A stretch of 64,000 nt of DNA from an uncultured Porphyromonadaceae bacterium. Lineage in GTDB: Bacteria > Bacteroidota > Bacteroidia > Bacteroidales > Muribaculaceae. The notes under the pieces are model-generated. The model worked only from the letters and a program-made list of their open reading frames with translations, did not search any database and had not been told where the DNA came from. Position 1 is the first letter of the stretch. Each line of letters begins with the position of its first letter. A program made the position numbers and the translations under genes. The stretch covers positions 1 to 64,000 of the forward strand of contig CAMWNI010000007.1 of NCBI GenBank assembly GCA_947175545.1. Reading direction: 5' to 3'. This document shows, piece after piece, positions 44,506 through 53,110 of this stretch.

Positions 44506-46954
44506 CCTTGATTATCTCTTTAATGATGAGTTTATATTTTACGGATTCTTCTCGTGTAACTTTATAGTCGGCTTCTTTCAGGAAGCCCCGGTATATAATC
44601 CCATGGCTGCTGACTTCGATTATATCACCAGGATTTACACGGCAGTCTACATCACCATGATAAAACTCAAGTATTAGATTTGTCGCAAATGGATTTGAAA
44701 TCTCAATGTCTCCTTTGAGTTCTTGACCGTTTATCACAATATCGCTATTGCCCATGGAAGATGTAAATGACAAAGTCATTGCCGGTGCCTGTAATCCAAT
44801 GTAACCTTCATTGGCTTTTACACACGCCATAGGAGAGAACGCCCCGTTGAACACGTCTTGCGAGAGTGTATTTTCAATATTTGCGGTTCTATCAGGTATC
44901 AGATTTGTACCATCCAACATGCAAAGGACAAAAAACACATCTTTGTCACTCGTGCTATCTGTCGTATCTTCGCCTCGTTTTTGTGTCGCAAATTCTATAC
45001 CATAGCAATCCGCTCGGAATTTACTCTTTAAAGTCAACTCCTTTTCAAAAGATGTGCAACCGGTTGAGTATGTATTGCAGAAATTGAACTCATCTCGCCC
45101 GTTTATCGACTCATAATCTTTCTTATCATATCCAATTGTAACGGATGAGTAGATATTGCCATTATCGGCGCTGATCCTAATATTTACGGCATTGGTCAAC
45201 TGCTTAATTCCGGCATTCGCCTGAAATAATTCTGACCTATGCGCAAAGTGTACAGTTTGAGTGTCACAGATACCTCGGTTTACATCTCCTTCAAATTGAT
45301 TTAGATTGTAATCTGAATCAAAGAAACACCCTTTTTTATCGTATTCATCATAGAATAGTGTATCAAGACGAGCTTTACCAGTGGCCGGGTCGTTATATGC
45401 CTCGCTACCCTCCCATTTTGTGTAAAAATTCAGCGATTTATCATCATTATAATCATCGCCCAAAACAGCAAAATATGGCGTGCCTTTAATGTTGACAACT
45501 TGCCGCCCGTGTCCGCCGGGGCACATACTATGGTTAAGGTGATCTGTTGCGGATATGGACCATTCCAAGGAGTATTCTTGGGTACGCTTGAATTGAGCTT
45601 TCACACGCGGTCCAAGGAAATACGTATAACCGAAAACAGTCTCCATCCAATTTGCAAAATCATTGAATGATGAGTATATTTTTGCGCCGGAGATGCCTCT
45701 GATACTTTCTGCCGGCAACAAGTATGTATTTACGATTCGGTCATCGTATTCGCTGATATCCACGTTGACGGCTATTTTTCCCATACAAATACGCTCAAGA
45801 ACCTTCTCGCATAAATCTTTGGGCTTGATAGTGTCAATTCGTGCCGGGTCACCTTTTCCTTCCCATGAGATTTTAATCTCTTGCCTAAGTATCGTAACCC
45901 ATAAATCCCCATTATACTCCCAATTCCATGGAGTCATCTCAACACCTATCCACAACTTCTCACCGGCTTTCAGGTCAACAGTATATTTACGGATATCCAT
46001 TTGCATAACATAATCCTCCAATCTCAATTCGGAACATACCCATGCAACGGTGTTTTGCCCATTTACAACAGTTGGCTGAAATACCCACGCAATCCCAGAA
46101 ACAGAGGCAAATGAACCAATGGCAAGATCTCCTAATGCCGGTAATTCTGAGGCGTTGGTAAATTCTCCTACATACTGACTCATAGCCCATGTGGCACCCA
46201 ACGCATAAAGTTTTATGTTTTGCCCGCCTGTATCTGTTTTGTACAGGTATATTCCAACAGAAATATCCTTATATCCGTTGATTCGGTCAAATGCAAAACC
46301 TGCTTGAACATTTACAGACACGTCTTCATCTGCAATTATCATATAACTGTCTGCTTCTCCATTCTGATCTCCGTATGCCGATAATTTACCATTTACAGCA
46401 ACCTCTTCGGATGTTATGCCAACATAGGGTCTTGTGAGCCTATGCGCAGGAGCTGTGATTTTCATGCTCGCATCATTGTCATTGCTTTCACCGATAACCT
46501 GATACGCCAGAGTCTCAATCATAGGAATACGATTGAATAAGAACGGTAAGGATTGTTTGATTTCGGTTCTCATCTCAAACTCATAGGTTATGCTTTTCCC
46601 GGCTTTAATCATAGCCGCAAGACTGCTATCGAGACAATTAACCTTTACCACATAATCATTCCATGTAATTGAGGCAAAATCGATATCACAGATAAACTGT
46701 GATTCATATATCCACCTATCATTGATTGTTTGTACCTCAACCGATGCAACTGCATTATAACGCTCTTTCAAAAAGGCGTCTAATATCAAGTCATAGGCAT
46801 TGTTGACGAACTCAAACTGAGATGTTAAAGAACGAACAACACCTCCATAGCCTGAACGGATAAAACAGAACCTTACCTCATCCCAATTCTTAAGATCTTC
46901 GGGTCCTAATTCATAGCTCTTGTCCTGTATGTGTAAAACGAATTTTGTTAGCAT
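44492..46954 (-). CDS. Large phage tail/baseplate-like protein
   Basis: 820 aa, no signal. It starts with a beta-rich region (SYELGPEDLKNWDEVRF, then SLTSQFEFVNNAYDLI), and the last ~60 residues carry CRVNPGDIIEVSSHGIIYRG, a baseplate-hub-like insertion. The type resembles uncharacterised structural proteins of Bacteroidales prophages; I assign tail/baseplate by resemblance only. No other structural gene is in the element, so it may change or hijack a helper phage particle. Confidence 0.45.
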   Translation of the reverse strand: MLTKFVLHIQDKSYELGPEDLKNWDEVRFCFIRSGYGGVVRSLTSQFEFVNNAYDLILDAFLKERYNAVASVEVQTINDRWIYESQFICDIDFASITWNDYVVKVNCLDSSLAAMIKAGKSITYEFEMRTEIKQSLPFLFNRIPMIETLAYQVIGESNDNDASMKITAPAHRLTRPYVGITSEEVAVNGKLSAYGDQNGEADSYMIIADEDVSVNVQAGFAFDRINGYKDISVGIYLYKTDTGGQNIKLYALGATWAMSQYVGEFTNASELPALGDLAIGSFASVSGIAWVFQPTVVNGQNTVAWVCSELRLEDYVMQMDIRKYTVDLKAGEKLWIGVEMTPWNWEYNGDLWVTILRQEIKISWEGKGDPARIDTIKPKDLCEKVLERICMGKIAVNVDISEYDDRIVNTYLLPAESIRGISGAKIYSSFNDFANWMETVFGYTYFLGPRVKAQFKRTQEYSLEWSISATDHLNHSMCPGGHGRQVVNIKGTPYFAVLGDDYNDDKSLNFYTKWEGSEAYNDPATGKARLDTLFYDEYDKKGCFFDSDYNLNQFEGDVNRGICDTQTVHFAHRSELFQANAGIKQLTNAVNIRISADNGNIYSSVTIGYDKKDYESINGRDEFNFCNTYSTGCTSFEKELTLKSKFRADCYGIEFATQKRGEDTTDSTSDKDVFFVLCMLDGTNLIPDRTANIENTLSQDVFNGAFSPMACVKANEGYIGLQAPAMTLSFTSSMGNSDIVINGQELKGDIEISNPFATNLILEFYHGDVDCRVNPGDIIEVSSHGIIYRGFLKEADYKVTREESVKYKLIIKEIIKDEGW

Positions 46955-46974
46955 ATACCTGTTAATCTATATGG

Positions 46975-47508
46975 TTAATATTCATTGCCAAAACCAATCC
47001 TTATTTCTCCCATCATGGCGTTACATTGCCTTACATCTACCTGTTGAGGAGCATCCCATCCGTTCCATGAGCCTAACAGACGTGCAGCCTCAATCTTGCC
47101 GTGCAGTTCATAGGTGATATTATCGCCGTGGCCCCGGATCGCTTTCACGGCGTGGCGCATCTTTTTTGACAGTTGCCAAGGCTTGCGGATTTTCGGCTGT
47201 CCTGTGGCCGGGTCGGTATAGTAGAGTTCTGAGGGGTCGGCGTTGACAATGTCGAGCAACCGGGCCTCAATCTCTTTGCGCTGCTCTTCGGATGCTTCTT
47301 GGCGTTCCGCTCTGAGTTCGTTAATCCTTTGGGTTATCTTTGGGTTGTTCATCAGCTCCCATGCGCTGTAATGCACAGTCGAGGGTTGCATCTTGGAAGT
47401 GTCATAAGCCATGCGGTAGGCTTCGGAGGCGTTTCCGTCTGTGTCGAGATAGTGACGGCAAAAACGTTCCTGCTTTTCCGTCAGTTTGTGTTGCCTGTTA
47501 TTTTTCAT
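46975..47508 (-). CDS. Terminase small subunit
   Basis: 177 aa. N-terminal HTH typical of Terminase_2 (KLTEKQERFCRHYLDTDGNA, SEAYRMAYD) at residues 8-40. Middle oligomerisation part with EARLLDIVNADPSELYY. It recognises DNA for packaging. No large terminase subunit is present, which is the satellite arrangement in which TerS redirects a helper's TerL. It overlaps the upstream gene by 11 nt. Confidence 0.82.
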   Translation of the reverse strand: MKNNRQHKLTEKQERFCRHYLDTDGNASEAYRMAYDTSKMQPSTVHYSAWELMNNPKITQRINELRAERQEASEEQRKEIEARLLDIVNADPSELYYTDPATGQPKIRKPWQLSKKMRHAVKAIRGHGDNITYELHGKIEAARLLGSWNGWDAPQQVDVRQCNAMMGEIRIGFGNEY

Positions 47509-47803
47509 CGGTTCTAAGTTCTGCGTTTATGGTGTCGATAATTAGCTGCTCCACGTTCCGGCACTGCTCCATTGCGAGAAACAGCAACGCGGAGGTTATT
47601 ACTTTTGCGGCGGCGTGTTCTTTTTCGTTCCAGCCGGGCAGAGTGTCGGATTGGTGGCGTGTTGCTTTTTGGAACAGTTCCCGCCAATATCGGCTCACTT
47701 GATAGAGTGCCACGGTTGATGAAGATTCAGCCGTAATCAGTCCGGCGGCGTGGGCCTTTTCAATAATCGCCGATAATATGGTTTTATTGAGGGTTAGTGC
47801 CAT
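47498..47803 (-). CDS. Small helical protein, unknown
   Basis: 101 aa, helix-rich, no recognised family. It sits between primase-like and terS genes, overlapping both (10 and 11 nt), so it is in the same transcript. It might be a packaging or replication accessory. Confidence 0.55.
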   Translation of the reverse strand: MALTLNKTILSAIIEKAHAAGLITAESSSTVALYQVSRYWRELFQKATRHQSDTLPGWNEKEHAAAKVITSALLFLAMEQCRNVEQLIIDTINAELRTDEK

Positions 47804-48813
47804 AGTCTGTGCAAAATTATGTCGGCAATATCATCACCGGGATTAAGAGCATTGTCAGTAATTATTTCATTGCAAAAGTGTATCGAGAAACCGGCTTTTA
47901 CAAGTTCCAGCCCCCGGCGGTTCCATTCCTCCACGCCATCGGCATCAGGAAAAAGAAAAACGGCTCGTCCTTTCAGTGCTCGGCACCTTTCGGGGTTGAG
48001 GTTCTGTTTGCTTCCTGTAGCAACCCATAAGTATCCCGGCAAAGCAATAGAGGCAATAAGGGCGGTTTTCTCACTTTCCACGACTCCTACTGGGGTAGAG
48101 GGGTTGAGGTTTAACAGATGCTCTCCAAATAACGGCCACGCCGCCCGGCGGTCGTTCATTTTACGCTTTGCAAGATACCAATTTGCGGAGTATCCGTTTT
48201 TCCGGCGGTGTCCTGTCGTATCATAAGCCATCAATTTCACGTCAACACATCTTCCGGATCGGTCGATATACGGAAACGCCGTACCCATCATTCCCGGAAT
48301 ATTTCCAAATTCCCGGGTTGCTCCTACCCGGTAGAGTTGAAAAGCCCGGTTAACCTCATCCGCTCGGAATGGTCGGCAAAGGAAATTATACAGAGTGGAT
48401 AACGGGGCTTTGCTCGCGGCTTTCGCTATATCATCGGGGCAAATATACACCGGCGGCAATTGGGGCGGTTGTGGTGGTCTCTGCGGGCGTGTGCGGCGGT
48501 TCTGTTTACGTCCCGTTATGTTGATACACTGCCGGCTTTTCAGATTCATGCCCGCCAGCTTGGCGAAGTAGGCAATTTTCTTCTCGGCCTGTTCGGTAGT
48601 CTTTACATACCGTTGTGGGGATCGCTCGCCCCTCCATACCCGGCGGCTTTTACTTGCGTCTGTGCCGTGGAGGTTGGAGAGTGCGACAAAATCAGTTTCA
48701 TCATATCCCAACACTTTCAGGGCGCAAGCGAACAACGCCCACTCCTTACGGTCATCGGGGGTTATGTCGGTGCCGGTTCTCAAAGCCTCGGCAATAATAT
48801 CGTCAACGTTCAT
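47794..48813 (-). CDS. Toprim/primase-like protein (DUF6371-type)
   Basis: 339 aa. N-terminal ~65-residue module, then a basic Pro/Arg-rich linker (~100-120). The C-terminal ~200 residues are Toprim-like: VGVVESEKTALIASI (~243-257, the catalytic-Glu region), WVATGSKQNL, and VFLFPDADGVEEW (~288-300, the DxD-type acidic pair). Likely primase or primase-helicase loader for element replication. The iteron cluster lies directly before its start. Confidence 0.7.
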   Translation of the reverse strand: MNVDDIIAEALRTGTDITPDDRKEWALFACALKVLGYDETDFVALSNLHGTDASKSRRVWRGERSPQRYVKTTEQAEKKIAYFAKLAGMNLKSRQCINITGRKQNRRTRPQRPPQPPQLPPVYICPDDIAKAASKAPLSTLYNFLCRPFRADEVNRAFQLYRVGATREFGNIPGMMGTAFPYIDRSGRCVDVKLMAYDTTGHRRKNGYSANWYLAKRKMNDRRAAWPLFGEHLLNLNPSTPVGVVESEKTALIASIALPGYLWVATGSKQNLNPERCRALKGRAVFLFPDADGVEEWNRRGLELVKAGFSIHFCNEIITDNALNPGDDIADIILHRLWH

Positions 48814-48839
48814 AATTTTGGGGTCTTGGGGTTGGTGTT

Positions 48840-48968
48840 ACCCTCACTCTGATTTTCAACCCTCACTCATCGGGTATTATCTATAGATAATAATACCCGG
48901 AATGAGGGTAAAAAATGAGGGTTGCGGTTGAGGGTAAAATGAGGGTAAAATGAGGGTAAAATGAGGGT
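48840..48968. repeat. Iteron array with central palindrome (candidate replication origin)
   Basis: Six direct copies of TGAGGGT start at 48903, 48916, 48929, 48940, 48951 and 48962, spaced 13, 13, 11, 11 and 11 bp and mostly followed by AAAA. Two inverted copies (ACCCTCA) start at 48840 and 48859. Between them is a 29-bp near-perfect palindrome CGGGTATTATC-TATA-GATAATAATACCCG (48871-48899). This is the gap between ATPase and primase-like genes. Helical-turn spacing and an A+T-rich hairpin suit a replication origin; an alternative is a control site for the primase gene. Confidence 0.65.
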
Positions 48969-48970
48969 TG

Positions 48971-50080
48971 TTAAAATGGTAGTCCATTTTGGGTATCCGG
49001 GATTGCTTTTGCCGGGTCATAATAGCGGCCATCTTTGACGGTGACAATATCGCCTTTACTCATTGCGGAGATCCATCTTTCTGCCGTTTGTGGACTCTTC
49101 CCGGCGGTTCTAACGATCTCATCCCTTAACTCTGCATAAGTAACTCCAGTTATAGGAATCTTAGAGACAATCACGGCGTATTTGTCGGGGTTGCAGGTTG
49201 CGGAGGGTCCAGACTGCCCCAGCATAGGCAATCCGCTCTCGTCATCGATATAGACACTAAACTCTTCCGGCGCTTTCCCGTCTCTGAATTTCTTAAATGA
49301 AGCTGTGGAATAATCTCCTTTGTTGGTCAGGAATAACAATACATCTGCGCGGCGCAACAGTTCTTTGCCAATCCATCCGCGCGGGGTGCCGTCGCCCTTT
49401 CCCTCGTTGCTATGCACAACTCCGATTAAGCAAAGATTATATTTTTTCGCTATTTGCCGGAATTGATAACCTGCCAACTCCGCAACGGCATCATCCATCG
49501 TTGTCTCTACCGTGTCGGTTGTATTGTCGATAATGATATAATCCGGGCGGCTTTCTTTAGCAAGTTCCTCTATCATCGGAGCAATCATATGGCGCGGTAG
49601 TTCCAACAGATTGTAAACCTCCAGCCCTACAGTGTCAAAGGTTTCGCCTGTGGCCTTGATAACCCTGTTAATAACTCTGTCGGTCTGATCGGGGTTCTGT
49701 TCTGTGTCAAAATACAGCCCTTTCAGGCTTCCGGGTGCGGTCATTTCAGTTGTTAGGCTGCTGCCCTGCATCGCGGAACATAAAAGAGTTAAAGCGGATG
49801 TTTTACGGCTTCCGGCGCATCCTGTAATTAGCACAATGCGCTGCCGTCTTAAAATACACTCGCCACGGAGTAACAGCACCGGCGCCGGCACCTTCTTTGG
49901 CTTGGTGGGGTCGGCTCGCATATCGGCTTTTACTCGCTGCTTCCATGTCTCAAACTCTTCCGGCGCAATGCCCTCACGGCTAAAAATATATTCTTCCGTT
50001 GGATTGATGATTGCAGAGGGAAAATTAGAGGGGTCGGTGGAGGCTTGGAGTTCTGAAAGGTTCTCGGCATTTGTCATCAC
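48971..50080 (-). CDS. RecA/RepA-like AAA ATPase
   Basis: 369 aa. Walker A-like loop ITGCAGSRKTSAL (~85-97), with Arg where Gly is usual (GxxxxRKT). Walker B PDYIIIDNTTDT (~178). A GVVHSNEGKGDGTPRGW sensor stretch, and a C-terminal winged-helix-like end (AELRDEIVRTAG, AERWISAMSKG). It matches hexameric RepA/AAA_25 replication helicases of mobile elements. It probably acts at the adjoining iterons. The stop is 3 nt past the last repeat; the start overlaps the previous gene by 4 nt. Confidence 0.75.
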   Translation of the reverse strand: MMTNAENLSELQASTDPSNFPSAIINPTEEYIFSREGIAPEEFETWKQRVKADMRADPTKPKKVPAPVLLLRGECILRRQRIVLITGCAGSRKTSALTLLCSAMQGSSLTTEMTAPGSLKGLYFDTEQNPDQTDRVINRVIKATGETFDTVGLEVYNLLELPRHMIAPMIEELAKESRPDYIIIDNTTDTVETTMDDAVAELAGYQFRQIAKKYNLCLIGVVHSNEGKGDGTPRGWIGKELLRRADVLLFLTNKGDYSTASFKKFRDGKAPEEFSVYIDDESGLPMLGQSGPSATCNPDKYAVIVSKIPITGVTYAELRDEIVRTAGKSPQTAERWISAMSKGDIVTVKDGRYYDPAKAIPDTQNGLPF

Positions 50081-50298
50081 TCAGCAAGCCAATAAAGTTT
50101 GTAATTTACCCCATCGGGGCGTGTCACTCGCTTGTCAGCAATGCCTATGCCTTTGCGCCTCATCCTTGAGATATGCCCGCGTGGGTCGCACTGTCCCAGC
50201 TCGCGGGTAATGTCGGCAACTGTATAGCGTCCGCCACGCCGGAGCATGTCATATAACCGCTGCTCCTGGCGGGTCAGTCTGTTATTGGTCGGTTTCAT
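50077..50298 (-). CDS. Small winged-helix protein
   Basis: 73 aa from the ATG at 50298; upstream frame is antisense-like and excluded because this ATG overlaps the excisionase stop (ATGA). It has a winged-helix pattern RLYDMLRRGGRYTVADITRE, then DPRGHISRMRRKGIGI. Probably DNA-binding; may regulate replication or excision genes. Confidence 0.6.
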   Translation of the reverse strand: MKPTNNRLTRQEQRLYDMLRRGGRYTVADITRELGQCDPRGHISRMRRKGIGIADKRVTRPDGVNYKLYWLAE

Positions 50299-50585
50299 GC
50301 GGCACCTCCTTTCCCGGCGCAATAGGCCGCTGCGCTGCTTTCGGCTTCCTCGCGTGTGTTGACGCGGTTCTGCTTCATCCACGCCTCAACCTCGGCGCGG
50401 TCGAAGTAGATATGTTTGCCTCGGGGCCGGTAATAAGGGATCTCTTTCCGGCAAGTTAGGTTGTATATGTGGCTTTTGCTTAACCCCGTGAGGTCTGCCA
50501 CATCTTCAATTGTCAGCACTTTTTTAGCGGCCAACTTTGTAAGCTGCTCTATACGGTCGAGCTTTTCTAAAATTAGTTGTGTCAT
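50295..50585 (-). CDS. Excisionase-like HTH_17 protein
   Basis: 96 aa. Helix-turn-helix of the MerR/HTH_17 excisionase family: VLTIEDVADLTGLSKSHIYN and RPRGKHIYFDRAEVEAWM (residues 23-68). Directs excision versus integration by the integrase 870 bp upstream. Overlaps the next gene. Confidence 0.75.
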   Translation of the reverse strand: MTQLILEKLDRIEQLTKLAAKKVLTIEDVADLTGLSKSHIYNLTCRKEIPYYRPRGKHIYFDRAEVEAWMKQNRVNTREEAESSAAAYCAGKGGAA

Positions 50586-50599
50586 TATGTTGAGTATTA

Positions 50600-50645
50600 T
50601 GCGCCCTCAACATCATCACATTCTACATCACCAGAGGGCGGCGGT
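50600..50645. repeat. Inverted repeat upstream of excisionase gene
   Basis: CGCCCTC (50602-50608) and GAGGGCG (50634-50640) form a 7-bp stem with a 25-base loop and no T-run. It may be an operator or 5' leader structure in the 125-bp gap before the excisionase operon. Confidence 0.35.
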
Positions 50646-50710
50646 TAACTATGCCGCAAAGGTAGTGCGCAATCAAAAGGATATAACACTACATCATACC
50701 TACATTGGTA

Positions 50711-51460
50711 TTACCTCAACAACGAATCAAGTTCACGCCAACCCTCCGGCTTATCTTTAAACATCTTTGTGTACTTACTCACTTCATTTCGGCAAGTGTT
50801 GACTGCTGATTTATCCAATCCAAACACAATCTTAAACTCACTCCATGGTATGCGGTCGTTGCTTCGCCGCAGTTTTAAAATACGGCTCATTTCATCTATA
50901 CAGTACGCAAGTAACGCCGTTGACTTTTTCCACTTGTAACAGCTTCCCTCAACCCGGCAATAATCATTTGCGGTCAACTTATCGAAGATTGCTTGAGCCT
51001 GCTCGGTCTCAAATTTAGGTGACAGTATCGGAGTGTCGGAGGTGAGGGTTTTATAATTGTCAGTGGCTCGCCTCTCTAATACCTCAACAGCGTAACGATA
51101 CAATGGAGCAACATAGATAAGGCTATCATCATAACATCCGGGGAAAGGTGGCGGAGCAATAAACGGTGCAGGCTCTTCGGGCCATTCTATCGGCTCATTA
51201 CAACCGTTTGCCAATGCATACTCGGCACAATGCAATGCGGTGTTATATGGCTCTAAAATATTCTCGTTATACTCGGCTTCCAGACGAGCCACAACGCGGT
51301 TATATTTCCACTCGTTCAACATATCCTCAAGATCTGCCAACAATGCAGCCGTGTAATCCGGGTCATAATTGCGTGTCAGATTCTCAATTGCTTCTAATAC
51401 TTCCGTGCGTGTAGGCTGCGGATAATCCATCAAACTATTAAAAAACTCTCTCGGTTTCAT
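50711..51460 (-). CDS. Unknown protein of the integrase operon
   Basis: 249 aa, no signal, acidic and helix-rich, with a C-terminal LKLRRSNDRIPWSEFKIVFG region. Similar proteins (no known function) lie beside integrases in Bacteroidales elements. It overlaps the integrase gene stop by 4 nt. Confidence 0.6.
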   Translation of the reverse strand: MKPREFFNSLMDYPQPTRTEVLEAIENLTRNYDPDYTAALLADLEDMLNEWKYNRVVARLEAEYNENILEPYNTALHCAEYALANGCNEPIEWPEEPAPFIAPPPFPGCYDDSLIYVAPLYRYAVEVLERRATDNYKTLTSDTPILSPKFETEQAQAIFDKLTANDYCRVEGSCYKWKKSTALLAYCIDEMSRILKLRRSNDRIPWSEFKIVFGLDKSAVNTCRNEVSKYTKMFKDKPEGWRELDSLLR

Positions 51461-52626
51461 TCTTCTGTCTCCTTTCCCGGATTTCCGAAAATATTATTTA
51501 CCAGATTGACGGCTTCAACTTTTTTAGCGTCCACTATCTTTGCGTAAATCTGCGTAGTTGTCACTTTGGAGTGTCCCAATAGCTTGCTTGTGGTGTAGAG
51601 GTCTGCGCCCAAAGTAAGCATAAGCGTTGCAAACGTATGCCGGGCAACGTGAAATGTTACATGTTTCTTTATCTTGGTGGTGTCAATCCACTTTTTCAGG
51701 TGCAACCGTCCAACGTGATACTCTCCAACATTAAAAATTCTGTCAATGTCGGAGGCGCCTCTGCGTTCAGGAATCCATTTCAGAGCCTCCGGAGATAACG
51801 GCACATGCAGAGGTTGGCGTGTCTTGCGTACGATGATACGCGCAAAGGTTTGGCCGTTCTGCTCGATTATATTTCCCCACGTCATAGACTCAACATCGCT
51901 ATATCTCAACCCGCAAAAGCAACAAAAAAGAAAAGCCCGTTTTATACTCTCATACTTGGCCGGTGTCTCCATTAGAGTTTTTATTTCATCGATTGTAAGG
52001 TATTCCCTCATTGATTGGCCGTGCCTCGGTTTCTTGAGCGGGTCAACTTTGGCCATAGGATTTGCTGGTAATATGTCTTGTCTTACAGCAGCGTTCAAGG
52101 TTGAGGTAAGCATCGTTACATAAGCCTCGGCGGTGGCTGCGGTCATCTTTCCGCCGTTAGGTGTGTCAACATTCAACAGATACTCAATAAATCCCTCGCA
52201 AAATTCCGTTGTGACGTTCCGGAGTATAACGCCACTGCTGTACTTCTCCAAATGATTTTTCAGAGATACGAGATGCCGTTTATATCGGCTTTGCGGATTT
52301 CTCTTAATAGTCTGCTCTCGGTATTGCTCAACCCAATCCGTAAGCCTGATTTTGGAGCGTACCGCAACCGAAGTTAACCCGGCTTTGCTATTGGTAAGCT
52401 CGATTATCTTCTGCGCCTTGATAGCGTTAGCGGCCTGGAGGGTGTTTTGGTTTGCGGTCTTGGTTGTCTGATCTATCTCCGGAATGAGATAAAGGCGCAA
52501 AAATAGATATTCGCGCTTGCCGTTCTGGTACATGTCGAGATATAGAGACTTGTTACCATTAGCAAGCGTCTTTGTACGGAGTCTTATAGGCTCCTTGATT
52601 TTAGCCTGTTTCTTGGGTCTTGCCAT
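51457..52626 (-). CDS. Tyrosine-family site-specific integrase
   Basis: 389 aa. Arm-type N-domain (~1-90), core-binding domain (~100-190), and catalytic domain with RxxR region FCGLRYSDVESM (Arg I ~245), HVARHTFATLML (His/Arg ~332) and the tyrosine in TQIYAKIVD (~367). All catalytic residues are present. It is at the right end of the element, transcribed inward, with arm-like GTAACAAA repeats just beyond its start. Confidence 0.9.
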   Translation of the reverse strand: MARPKKQAKIKEPIRLRTKTLANGNKSLYLDMYQNGKREYLFLRLYLIPEIDQTTKTANQNTLQAANAIKAQKIIELTNSKAGLTSVAVRSKIRLTDWVEQYREQTIKRNPQSRYKRHLVSLKNHLEKYSSGVILRNVTTEFCEGFIEYLLNVDTPNGGKMTAATAEAYVTMLTSTLNAAVRQDILPANPMAKVDPLKKPRHGQSMREYLTIDEIKTLMETPAKYESIKRAFLFCCFCGLRYSDVESMTWGNIIEQNGQTFARIIVRKTRQPLHVPLSPEALKWIPERRGASDIDRIFNVGEYHVGRLHLKKWIDTTKIKKHVTFHVARHTFATLMLTLGADLYTTSKLLGHSKVTTTQIYAKIVDAKKVEAVNLVNNIFGNPGKETEE

Positions 52627-52762
52627 TTTTGTTACTAAGATTTGTTACCGGTGCAAATTTACGAATAATCCAGGAGTCATCCAATAGCGAGTAACAAAAC
52701 GAGTAACAAAAGTAACAGAATAATCCACAAAACAATGTGAAATCAACTTCGTCCTAATAGAG
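52627..52762. other. Right-end non-coding region with arm-type repeats
   Basis: Contains GTTAC/GTAACAAA copies near 52642, 52654, 52692, 52704 and 52711. This mirrors the left end and suggests integrase binding sites close to the right attachment site. Core not identified. Confidence 0.45.
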
Positions 52763-53110
52763 TTAACATACTGATTTTATTTCATTATAGTTACTTATTC
52801 TTTTGCAGTTAATCCTATTATTACGACTTGGTTTCACAAGCTTATTCTCACGAAGAAGCATGTTGTGTATTTCATTGAAACGAGTGCGGACATTTTCAAG
52901 ATACTTGTTAAGTTCAAGTTCTTTTTTCGATGTTCCGGTTGCTCTGTTTCGCTTCTGATCCCACTGTGTGGGTGGAACGCTACGGCCAATAAACAATTCG
53001 GTCTGTTGACCGCTTACTGTGATACGTGCCAAGATTGGCAATTCTCCGTTTCTCAACGGACGGCTCTTCTTTGCAAAGAAGGAGAGCTTAAAATAATTGT
53101 CGTGTAACAT
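52763..53110 (-). pseudogene. N-terminal fragment of a second tyrosine integrase
   Basis: 115 codons. FKLSFFAKKSRPLRNGELPI (arm-type DNA-binding domain of Bacteroidetes integrases), then TQWDQKRNRATGTSKKELEL, then an abrupt end. The core and catalytic domains are absent, so it cannot recombine. Likely the remnant of the mobile element that carried the defence island, cut by the satellite or a deletion. Confidence 0.7.

Larger units (their letters stand above)
41256..52760. mobile_element. PICI-like phage satellite / small integrative element
   Basis: About 11.5 kb bounded on the left by the truncated restriction gene and on the right by a truncated second integrase. The gene set is integrase, excisionase-like, RecA-like ATPase, iterons, toprim/primase-like, small terminase, one tail-like protein, RusA, XRE repressor, sigma-like and alpha-CTD-like. 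No large terminase, portal, capsid or lysis genes were seen. Repeats GTAACAAA occur near both ends (41320-41345 twice, 52642-52712 several times) and could be arm-type integrase sites. Exact att cores could not be identified, so the ends are approximate. Confidence 0.6.

Noticed and set aside
48840-48968. Possible CRISPR array
   Set aside because: Repeat unit is only 7 bp, spacing 11-13 bp, no spacers of 25-40 bp and no cas genes nearby; better as iterons.
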